From the NCBI GenBank assembly GCA_947632685.1, contig CANRQD010000038.1, positions 1 through 10,956 on the forward strand: a stretch of DNA of 10,956 nucleotides, written 5' to 3'. This stretch comes from an uncultured Bacilli bacterium (GTDB lineage: Bacteria > Bacillota_I > Bacilli_A > RF39 > UBA660). The translations under genes and the position numbers were made by a program. Shown here piece after piece: positions 5,907 to 10,956 of this stretch. The notes beneath the pieces are model-generated. The model was not told the origin of the DNA and did no database searches. It saw nothing but the letters and a program-made list of their open reading frames with translations. Every line of letters starts with the position of its first letter. The first letter of the stretch is position 1.

Positions 5907-7875
5907 CTAATGCTTCTAATAATTCTGCCTTACTCATTTTAGAATAATTTTTTATTCCTTTTTCCTTGGCAATTTCCTTTAACTTAGTAATAGATAATTT
6001 CTCTAAACTATCTTCTTCTGATTCATCAGGCATTTTTCCATTTTCTACTAAATAATCTATTTGTTCTTTTGTTAATGTTTCATATTCAAGTAATGTTTCA
6101 GCTATTAATTTTAATAATTTTTTATTTTTAGTTATAATATCTTTTGCTCTTTTATGACAATCGTTTATTATTTTTCTCATTTCCATATCGATTTCATTAG
6201 CAACTTCATTTGAAAAATGTTGACTTTTATTATAATCTCTTCCTAAGAAAACACTTCCTTCTTGTTGTTCAAATTGAAGAGGACCTAAATCACTCATACC
6301 ATACTCAGTAACCATAGCTCTTGCAATTTTTGTTGCTTTTTCAAAATCATTATGTGCTCCTGTTGTTATTTCTCCAAAAATTATTTCTTCAGCAGTACGT
6401 CCACCAAGTAATCCTGTAATTTCTTCTAATAAATCTGTTTTTGTTGAACATAGTTTTTCTTCACTTGGCACCATCATGTTGTATCCACCAGCTGAACCAC
6501 GAGGAATAATTGTAACTTTTTGAACATCATTAGCATTATCTAATTTTAAACCAATTACAGCATGACCAGCTTCATGATACGCAACTAATTTACGATCATT
6601 TTCACTATATTTACGTGAAGTTTTAGCAGGACCCATTAAAACTCTATCCGTTGCTTCATCTATTTCACTCATAGTAATAGCTTCTTTATTTCTTCTAACT
6701 GTAAGTAATGCTGCTTCATTAAGTAAGTTTTCTAAGTCGGCACCACTAAAGCCAGGAGTTCTTTTAGCAAGATTTTCTAACGTTATTCCTTTTGCTAATT
6801 TTTTATTTTTGGCATGAACTGCTAAAATTTCTTCTCTTCCTTTAACATCTGGTAAATTTACTGTAACTTGTCTATCAAATCTTCCAGGACGTAATAAGGC
6901 TGGATCTAATACATCTGGTCTATTAGTAGCTGCTATTATAATTATACCTTCATTTTCTCCAAATCCATCCATTTCTGTAAGTAACTGGTTTAATGTTTGT
7001 TCTCTTTCATCATGACCTCCACCTAAACCTGTACCTCTTTGACGGCCTACTGCATCTATTTCATCAATAAATATTAAACAAGGTGCATTTCTTTTTGCTT
7101 GTTGAAACATATCTCTAACACGACTTGCTCCAACACCTACAAATAATTCTACAAAATCAGAACCACTTATAAAATAAAATGGTACGTTAGCTTCACCTGC
7201 TACTGCACGAGCAAGTAATGTTTTACCAGTTCCAGGAGGACCAAATAATAGTACTCCTTTTGGTATTCTAGCACCTAATTTTTGAAACTTTTTAGGATTT
7301 TTTAAAAAATCAATTAATTCTTCTACTTCTTCTTTTTCTTCTTTTAAACCTGCAACATCTTTAAAAGTAACTTTATTATTTTCAGTATTTAATTTTGCCT
7401 TACTTTTTCCAAAATCTAATGAACTTTTATTACCAGCCATTTGACGATTAAAGAAGAAAAAGGCAATTGCTATTAATAATACAAATGGTAATACATTTAC
7501 TAATAGCATCAAGAATGTTGAACTTTCAGGATCTGGCTCTACTTCTAATTTAAATTCTTGAGTTTCACCTGCATCAACAATCTTTTTCATAACTTCTTCA
7601 CTCTTTGGAAGTCTTACAAAAAATGATTGATTTTTCTTGTAACCTTTTAATTTACCAGTAACTTCATAAGTTCCTGCACTACTTCTAGTTGTTATAGTAG
7701 CATTTTTTATATTTCCATCATTTAATTCAGTCATAAATTCATTATAAGTTAAATCATTTATTTCTGTATTCATAATATTAGCTATATAAAATATTCCTAG
7801 CATAATTAAGAACATAAATAAATATGGAACTAAACCCTTTTTTACATTTTTCTTATTTACTATATTTTTATTCAT
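5890..7875 (-). CDS. ftsH: ATP-dependent zinc metalloprotease FtsH with an extra C-terminal module
   Basis: FtsH is a hexameric membrane-anchored AAA+ protease that extracts and degrades membrane proteins and unstable regulators. Layout: TM1 at about residues 15-34, an extracytoplasmic domain at 37-118, TM2 at about 121-142 and the AAA+ domain from about 168. In the AAA+ domain are Walker A GPPGTGKT (212-219), pore loop FVGVG (245-249), Walker B LIFIDEID (267-274) and the second region of homology from TNRPD to GRFD (317-334). The M41 protease domain carries the zinc site HEAGH (434-438) and the third ligand Asp in GAHNDFEKAT (510). All catalytic residues are present. Past the usual end (KMPDE, about 618) sits a 40-residue tail resembling a Rho-N/SAP-type fold (LSITKLKEIAKEKG, then YSKMSKAELLEAL). 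The start is ATG at 7875 with GGGAGG (7881-7886) touching the tilS stop, so the two genes are co-transcribed. Confidence 0.98.
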   Translation of the reverse strand: MNKNIVNKKNVKKGLVPYLFMFLIMLGIFYIANIMNTEINDLTYNEFMTELNDGNIKNATITTRSSAGTYEVTGKLKGYKKNQSFFVRLPKSEEVMKKIVDAGETQEFKLEVEPDPESSTFLMLLVNVLPFVLLIAIAFFFFNRQMAGNKSSLDFGKSKAKLNTENNKVTFKDVAGLKEEKEEVEELIDFLKNPKKFQKLGARIPKGVLLFGPPGTGKTLLARAVAGEANVPFYFISGSDFVELFVGVGASRVRDMFQQAKRNAPCLIFIDEIDAVGRQRGTGLGGGHDEREQTLNQLLTEMDGFGENEGIIIIAATNRPDVLDPALLRPGRFDRQVTVNLPDVKGREEILAVHAKNKKLAKGITLENLAKRTPGFSGADLENLLNEAALLTVRRNKEAITMSEIDEATDRVLMGPAKTSRKYSENDRKLVAYHEAGHAVIGLKLDNANDVQKVTIIPRGSAGGYNMMVPSEEKLCSTKTDLLEEITGLLGGRTAEEIIFGEITTGAHNDFEKATKIARAMVTEYGMSDLGPLQFEQQEGSVFLGRDYNKSQHFSNEVANEIDMEMRKIINDCHKRAKDIITKNKKLLKLIAETLLEYETLTKEQIDYLVENGKMPDESEEDSLEKLSITKLKEIAKEKGIKNYSKMSKAELLEALGKLEK

Positions 7876-7885
7876 AATTTCCTCC

Positions 7886-9205
7886 CTAACGATATTTCAA
7901 TATTATATCACAATTTTCTCCTTTTGGAATATCAAATTTAGATTTTTTTATACCAGGTATCCAAAGTATATTACCTAAGGCATCTACAACTATAGGCCAA
8001 GTATCTCTTTTATCAATATCAATCTTTGATTCTATAAAGATATCTTTTACTTTCTTTTTTCCATTTAGCCCCTTAACACTTATTTTATCACCAAATTTTC
8101 TAGTTCTAATAGTAATAGGTAACATAATATCTTTAGATGATAACCTACATATATTATTTGAATTATCTTCTGTTTCTTTTATCATTTCAATTATATGATT
8201 ATTTGGTAATTCTGCATATTTATTAAATTCTATTTCATAAGACGTAATTTCACCCATCTCACGTTTCAAATAAAATTCATTATAACTTTTTATAGCTAAA
8301 ATTTCATTTGGCAAATTAACAACTAAATTAGATTTTTTACTATTAATTAAATACATCAAAAGATCAATATGCTTATCATTGACTAATATTAAATCATCTT
8401 GATAAAAATCTTCCATTATATAATATAATATTTCTTTTTGAATATATTTATCAATTTTTAAAAATTCATCTATTAAAATTCTATTTGTTTTTTTATTAAT
8501 TATACTTGTTATTGCTTTATCTCTTTCTTTATCAATAAATTTTGCTGCTTCTTCTAAATTTTCACTAAATTTTAAAAATTTTTTATGAACATTAGCATCT
8601 TCTTCTTTTAAAAATGGCAAAATATATTTTCTATATCTATTTCTTGTATATTTATCTTTTAAGTTTGACTCATCAATAAAATATTTTACATTATTTTCTT
8701 TATCATATTCTTCTAATTCCTTTTTTGTATAATATATTAATGGTCTTACAATCTTATAGCCTTCCATTGGGGTAACTTTATGTATTCCACTATATCCATT
8801 TAAATTAGAACCTCTAATAATTCGCATTAAAACTGTTTCGATTAAATCATCACCATGATGTGCAGTCATTAAATAATTGGCATTATATTTTCTAACTAGT
8901 TTTTCAAAAAAATTATATCTTATATTTCTAGCTTCATTATGAAAATTATCATCACCATATTTGTCAATAGCCATTAACTCAATTAAAACATTTTTACTTT
9001 TACAATATTCTTTAATAAAAGCTTCTTCTTCTTCACTTTGTTTTCTAAGTTTATGATTTACATGGGCACAAATAATTTTTAACTTATATTTTTCTCTTGC
9101 CTTTATTAGCATATCTAAAAGTGCCATAGAATCAGGTCCCGTAGAGCAGCCAATAACTATAGTATCACCTATATTAAAATTAAATTTATCATCTAATGAA
9201 ATCAT
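7886..9205 (-). CDS. tilS: tRNA(Ile)-lysidine synthetase TilS
   Basis: TilS uses ATP and lysine to convert C34 of the CAU-anticodon tRNA-Ile to lysidine, so that the tRNA reads AUA, a common codon in AT-rich genomes; it is normally essential. The N-terminal PP-loop ATPase domain carries the P-loop CSTGPDS (20-26), HVNHKLR (48-54), MTAHHGDDLIETVLMRIIRGS split as MTAHHGDDL (113-121) and ETVLMRIIRGS (123-133), and RPLIYYTKKEL (154-164). It is followed by a helical middle region and a C-terminal TilS domain (about 350-439, with ITIRTRKFGDKI near its start). The P-loop reads STGPDS where SGGPDS is commoner. At 439 residues it is slightly short for the family. The start is ATG at 9205, preceded by GGTGG. 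In B. subtilis hprT separates tilS from ftsH; here they adjoin. Confidence 0.95.
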   Translation of the reverse strand: MISLDDKFNFNIGDTIVIGCSTGPDSMALLDMLIKAREKYKLKIICAHVNHKLRKQSEEEEAFIKEYCKSKNVLIELMAIDKYGDDNFHNEARNIRYNFFEKLVRKYNANYLMTAHHGDDLIETVLMRIIRGSNLNGYSGIHKVTPMEGYKIVRPLIYYTKKELEEYDKENNVKYFIDESNLKDKYTRNRYRKYILPFLKEEDANVHKKFLKFSENLEEAAKFIDKERDKAITSIINKKTNRILIDEFLKIDKYIQKEILYYIMEDFYQDDLILVNDKHIDLLMYLINSKKSNLVVNLPNEILAIKSYNEFYLKREMGEITSYEIEFNKYAELPNNHIIEMIKETEDNSNNICRLSSKDIMLPITIRTRKFGDKISVKGLNGKKKVKDIFIESKIDIDKRDTWPIVVDALGNILWIPGIKKSKFDIPKGENCDIILKYR

Positions 9206-9222
9206 TTAATACCACCAATACT

Positions 9223-9251
9223 ATTCTATACGAAAACACTCTTTTTATCAA
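9223..9251 (-). promoter_or_regulatory. Sigma-A promoter of tilS-ftsH
   Basis: On the minus strand, TTGATA (9246-9251) is 17 bases upstream of TAGAAT (9223-9228), each one mismatch from consensus. The predicted start of transcription, near 9216, coincides with the ribosome site GGTGG, so the leader would be only about 11 bases. Confidence 0.65.
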
Positions 9252-9277
9252 GTAAAAAGAAAGCACTAGTATATCAT

Positions 9278-9305
9278 AAAAAAATTCTACGGAATTCGTA
9301 GAATT
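9278..9305 (-). terminator. Rho-independent terminator of divIC, overlapping its stop codon
   Basis: On the minus strand, AATTCTACG (9305-9297) pairs with CGTAGAATT (9291-9283) in a 9-bp stem with a 5-base loop, and a U run ends at 9278. The divIC TAG stop (9289-9287) lies within the 3' arm. Confidence 0.85.
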
Positions 9306-9577
9306 ATTTCTCCATCTTTTGAATATGAATACTTTTCTCTGGCATATCTAGCAATATAATCAGGATCTTGAAGTTTATTAGCATCAACTTGTAACGCTTC
9401 CTCTTTTTCTTTAAGATCAGATAATTTTGTTTTTAATTCTTTCTTTTCCTGATATTTATCAAATATCTCAATCCAGTATTTTCCTATAGTATATGTAGTA
9501 CCAGCAATTATAACTAAAGAACCTAGTCCTAATATGAAAATACGTTTTACAGATTTACTTTTTTTCTTTTTAGACAT
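9287..9577 (-). CDS. divIC: Septum formation initiator, DivIC/FtsB family
   Basis: DivIC is a small bitopic divisome protein that acts with FtsL and DivIB (FtsQ) to recruit or activate septal peptidoglycan synthesis. The 96 residues comprise a very basic cytoplasmic N-terminus (KKKKSKSVKR), one transmembrane helix (about 12-31), an extracytoplasmic coiled coil (about 35-68, EKKELKTKLSDLKEKEEAL) and the family signature DPDYIARYAREKYSY (71-85), with a short GEIILRIP end. Length and layout fit DivIC. The start is ATG at 9577; its ribosome site is weak (AAGGT, about 11 bases away). It follows yabP-yabQ as in B. subtilis, but has its own promoter and terminator, so its expression can be independent of sporulation. 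In B. subtilis yabR and spoIIE come next; here tilS does. Confidence 0.92.
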   Translation of the reverse strand: MSKKKKSKSVKRIFILGLGSLVIIAGTTYTIGKYWIEIFDKYQEKKELKTKLSDLKEKEEALQVDANKLQDPDYIARYAREKYSYSKDGEIILRIP

Positions 9578-9601
9578 ATTATCATCTACCTTATAAATAA
9601 T

Positions 9602-9629
9602 AGTATATCACTAAAGTAAATTAATACAA
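9602..9629 (-). promoter_or_regulatory. Promoter of divIC with extended -10
   Basis: On the minus strand, TTGTAT (9624-9629) is 16 bases upstream of TATACT (9602-9607), and TGA directly precedes the -10 box, making an extended -10. Its -35 hexamer and spacing equal those of the membrane carrier promoter at 2045-2072. Confidence 0.6.
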
Positions 9630-9638
9630 TAAGTTAAA

Positions 9639-9953
9639 TTATTTTTTTCTGTTATTTACACTTTTTAAACAGTTTTTTAGTTTATTAACATATTTCTTAA
9701 ATTTTAATTGCCCAATTATAAATCCTACTACAATAAATAATAAAAAATATGAGTGTACAACTCCACTATTTATTTTTTTTATAAACAAAAAATATACTAA
9801 TGCAGCATCAATTATGTATATGAATGTAAAAATAATCTTAAATACTAAATTTTTAGAAAATAAATATTTATAATTTATATCAGTTAAAATTGAAAAAAAT
9901 ATTCCAAAAATAAAGGAAAATACAATTGATATTATCTGTAATTTTATAGTCAT
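9639..9953 (-). CDS. yabQ: Sporulation membrane protein YabQ-like
   Basis: YabQ is a spore-cortex-related integral membrane protein, located in B. subtilis in the membranes around the forespore; its biochemical role is unknown. This 104-residue protein has three hydrophobic segments (about 7-24, 39-58 and 66-83) and a basic C-terminus. The spacing of GxxxSxLTD (17-25) and the run from IIDAALVYFLF through GVVHSYFLLFIVVGFIIG resemble the conserved N-terminal part of B. subtilis YabQ, which is considerably longer. So this is the membrane core without the extra C-terminal region. Its ATG (9953) overlaps the yabP TAA stop by one base, so translation is coupled. The assignment rests partly on the yabP-yabQ-divIC order. 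I see no clear terminator after it. Confidence 0.75.
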   Translation of the reverse strand: MTIKLQIISIVFSFIFGIFFSILTDINYKYLFSKNLVFKIIFTFIYIIDAALVYFLFIKKINSGVVHSYFLLFIVVGFIIGQLKFKKYVNKLKNCLKSVNNRKK

Positions 9954-10243
9954 TATTTGAACAACCTATTAAATATTCCATTTTCTTTTGTTTTCTTTGC
10001 ACCATCTTCTAGATATGTAATACTATTTACCAAGCCTCTAATAGAAACATTTCCTTGAATAGTATCTAATTTAATTAATTCTAATTCTTCACCTTTTACT
10101 AACATAAATCCCATACTAGTTTCTAATAGAAACTGCTCTGTATCGAAATTTTCTATTTTTTTTACACCTGTTACTATTAAATTTTTTCTTTCTGTCAAAC
10201 TTAGTCCGTGTGTATAACTACCCATTGCTTCTTGTTTTTCCAT
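9953..10243 (-). CDS. yabP: Sporulation protein YabP
   Basis: YabP is a soluble protein of the YabP/YqfC family made in the mother cell and needed for proper spore maturation in B. subtilis. The 96 residues include the family core: LSLTERKNLIVTGVKKIENFD (given as LSLTERKNLIVTG and VKKIENFD), EQFLLETSMGFMLVKGEEL and DTIQGNVSIRGLVNSITYLED, a small all-beta repeat-like fold. I chose ATG 10243 because AGGAGG (10251-10256) lies 7 bases upstream. A longer frame opening at 10279 would place that ribosome site inside the gene. The neighbours yabQ and divIC support the call. Its promoter resembles the mother-cell sigma-E type. Confidence 0.92.
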   Translation of the reverse strand: MEKQEAMGSYTHGLSLTERKNLIVTGVKKIENFDTEQFLLETSMGFMLVKGEELELIKLDTIQGNVSIRGLVNSITYLEDGAKKTKENGIFNRLFK

Positions 10244-10261
10244 ATTTTTTCCTCCTAAGAA

Positions 10262-10289
10262 ATTATATGAAATAAACATATTTTTATGA
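10262..10289 (-). promoter_or_regulatory. Promoter of yabP-yabQ, sigma-E-like
   Basis: On the minus strand, CATATAAT (10262-10269) differs from the sigma-E -10 consensus CATACAAT by one base. TCATAAA (10283-10289), 13 bases upstream, matches the sigma-E -35 KMATATT at 5 of 7 positions. The same bases also make a sigma-A-like TTCATA-17-TATAAT. Sigma-E control would suit yabP, but the sequence alone does not decide. Transcription would start near 10255, at the ribosome site. Confidence 0.5.
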
Positions 10290-10317
10290 AAAAAAAAGAA
10301 GATTAATTTTAATCTTC
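10289..10317 (-). terminator. Rho-independent terminator of spoVG, overlapping its stop codon
   Basis: On the minus strand, GAAGATTA (10317-10310) pairs with TAATCTTC (10305-10298) around a 4-base loop. Nine Us follow (10297-10289). The TAA stop of spoVG (10311-10309) lies at the top of the 5' arm. The last U bases abut the yabP -35 region. Confidence 0.85.
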
Positions 10318-10593
10318 ATTACTTTCAGAATTTACATCATCAGCATTATTATATGCTTCAATTATAGCTTCTTCAAACATTGCTCTAACTTCTGGATTAA
10401 TTGGATGTGCTATATCTCTATAGCTTCCTGATGAAGTTTTACGACTAGGCATTGCTATAAACAAACCATTATCTCCTTCAATAACACGGATATCGTGAAC
10501 TGCAAAACTATCATCTAATAATACAGATGCTATTCCTTTCATACGAGATCCTTCTTTTTCAATTTTACGTACATTTACTGATGTAATTTTCAT
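10309..10593 (-). CDS. spoVG: Septation/sporulation regulator SpoVG
   Basis: SpoVG is a small, widely conserved nucleic-acid-binding regulator that affects septation and stage V sporulation in Bacillus and virulence and capsule genes in other Firmicutes. The 94 residues are typical: MKITSVNVRKI at the start, GIASVLLDDSFAVHDIRVIEG (as GIASVLLDDSF and AVHDIRVIEG), then GLFIAMPSRKT (43-53) and YRDIAHPINPEVR (58-70), followed by a short acidic tail (DDVNSESNED). The start is ATG at 10593 with a GAGGAGG ribosome site 7-9 bases upstream. It is separated from veg by 72 bases that hold a promoter, and it ends in its own terminator. The identification is firm. Confidence 0.97.
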   Translation of the reverse strand: MKITSVNVRKIEKEGSRMKGIASVLLDDSFAVHDIRVIEGDNGLFIAMPSRKTSSGSYRDIAHPINPEVRAMFEEAIIEAYNNADDVNSESNED

Positions 10594-10631
10594 ATCTAGT
10601 TCCTCCTCTTAAAGCATAACACTTTATATAA

Positions 10632-10662
10632 TTATTCTATAATATTTTTTTCATAAATGCAA
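10632..10662 (-). promoter_or_regulatory. Promoter of spoVG; sigma-A with an overlapping sigma-H-like -10
   Basis: On the minus strand, TTGCAT (10657-10662) is 17 bases upstream of TAGAAT (10634-10639), a fair sigma-A promoter. The same stretch, ATAGAATAA (10640-10632), fits the sigma-H -10 pattern RnnGAATww; in B. subtilis spoVG is transcribed by sigma-H. No good sigma-H -35 (RnAGGAwww) is found at the right distance, so sigma-H control is only a suggestion. Confidence 0.45.
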
Positions 10663-10665
10663 TAA

Positions 10666-10899
10666 CTATTTTTTTAATACTACTTCTTTTATTTCTAAGT
10701 TTCTAGTAAGAAGATCATTATAACTATAAGATTTTACTCTTTCAGTATGATTATTTACCTTAACTGTAAAAATTGATTTATATACACCTATTATTTGACC
10801 TACAAATTCATCTGTTTGATTTCTTGCACCCTTAAATTTAAAGAAAAACAAATTTCCTTTATTTTGTTTTATAAAATTTTTTATTTTATTTATATTCAT
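10666..10899 (-). CDS. veg: Veg protein
   Basis: Veg is a small conserved Firmicutes protein, strongly expressed in B. subtilis and reported to stimulate biofilm matrix genes; its molecular activity is poorly known. This 77-residue protein keeps the family pattern: an N-terminal helix, KGNLFFFKFKGARNQTDEFVG, here split as KGNLFFFKFKG and ARNQTDEFVG (the family shows G-(R/N)-(R/Q)-K/T around this point), VYKSIFTVKV and the signature SYSYNDLLT (57-65). It is slightly shorter than the B. subtilis protein (about 86). The ATG at 10899 overlaps the TGA stop of the upstream yabG as ATGA; GGGG about 8 bases upstream is the ribosome site. The yabG-veg order is the same as in B. subtilis. Confidence 0.92.
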   Translation of the reverse strand: MNINKIKNFIKQNKGNLFFFKFKGARNQTDEFVGQIIGVYKSIFTVKVNNHTERVKSYSYNDLLTRNLEIKEVVLKK

Positions 10900-10956
10900 C
10901 TTGGATACCCCACATACATTGTTCCATTTGTAATAATTCCACCTATTCCATCTGCT
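10896..10956 (-). CDS. yabG: Partial yabG: C-terminal 19 residues of the sporulation protease YabG
   Basis: YabG is a mother-cell cysteine-type protease (family U57) that processes spore-coat proteins. Only the end is in the window: reading the minus strand from 10955 gives ADGIGGIITNGTMYVGYPR followed by TGA (10898-10896). The end of B. subtilis YabG, as I recall it, reads GLGGIETRGVLRIGMPY, so G-(I/L)-GGI-x-T-x-G and the late G-x-P pattern agree. Position supports the call, since yabG lies directly upstream of veg in B. subtilis. The overlap with veg is four bases (ATGA). The start lies beyond the window's right edge. The match is short, so confidence is moderate. Confidence 0.7.
   Translation of the reverse strand, partial: ADGIGGIITNGTMYVGYPR

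Noticed and set aside
1..10956. New defence, mobile or RNA system
   Set aside because: No transposase, integrase, direct-repeat array, tRNA/rRNA or unexplained long intergenic region is visible; nearly all sequence is accounted for by known housekeeping and sporulation genes.

Overview
The window looks like a piece of chromosome from an endospore-lineage, very AT-rich Firmicute (Bacillota), probably a Bacilli or Mollicutes-like gut bacterium. This rests on the extreme A+T bias, strong AGGAGG ribosome sites, and a gene order that parallels the Bacillus subtilis origin-proximal region: yabG-veg-spoVG, yabP-yabQ-divIC, tilS-ftsH, dusB, lysS, clpC. TGA is used as a stop (dusB, yabG) and Trp is TGG, so the genetic code is standard and not the Mycoplasma code. 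I cannot name a genus.

Every gene is on the minus strand, so transcription runs from high to low coordinates. From the right: the last 19 codons of yabG (sporulation protease) overlap veg by ATGA. Next comes spoVG with its own promoter and terminator, then yabP-yabQ (spore-coat/cortex-associated proteins, overlapping by one base) behind a promoter that resembles the sigma-E type. divIC (division) follows with its own promoter and terminator. tilS and ftsH form one unit, with the ftsH ribosome site on the tilS stop. mscL has a promoter buried in the ftsH terminator. dusB, an RDD-family membrane protein and lysS form a tight three-gene unit ending in a terminator. A YfcC/DcuC-like membrane carrier with its own promoter and terminator follows. 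At the left edge is the N-terminal domain of a ClpC-like protein whose frame stops after 122 residues.

Functionally the window mixes translation and tRNA modification (LysRS, TilS, DusB), membrane proteostasis (FtsH, ClpC-like), osmotic protection (MscL), division (DivIC) and sporulation (YabG, Veg, SpoVG, YabP, YabQ). Relative to B. subtilis it is heavily compacted: sspF, ispE, purR, spoIIE, hprT and ctsR-mcsA-mcsB are not at their expected places.

I see no mobile element, CRISPR array, RNA gene or new defence-like system. The points of real interest are a Rho-N/SAP-like tail on FtsH, the interrupted ClpC frame, terminators that overlap stop codons, promoters placed so close to the start codon that the leader is almost only the ribosome site, and an atypical LysRS signature. 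No gap between genes exceeds about 130 bases.
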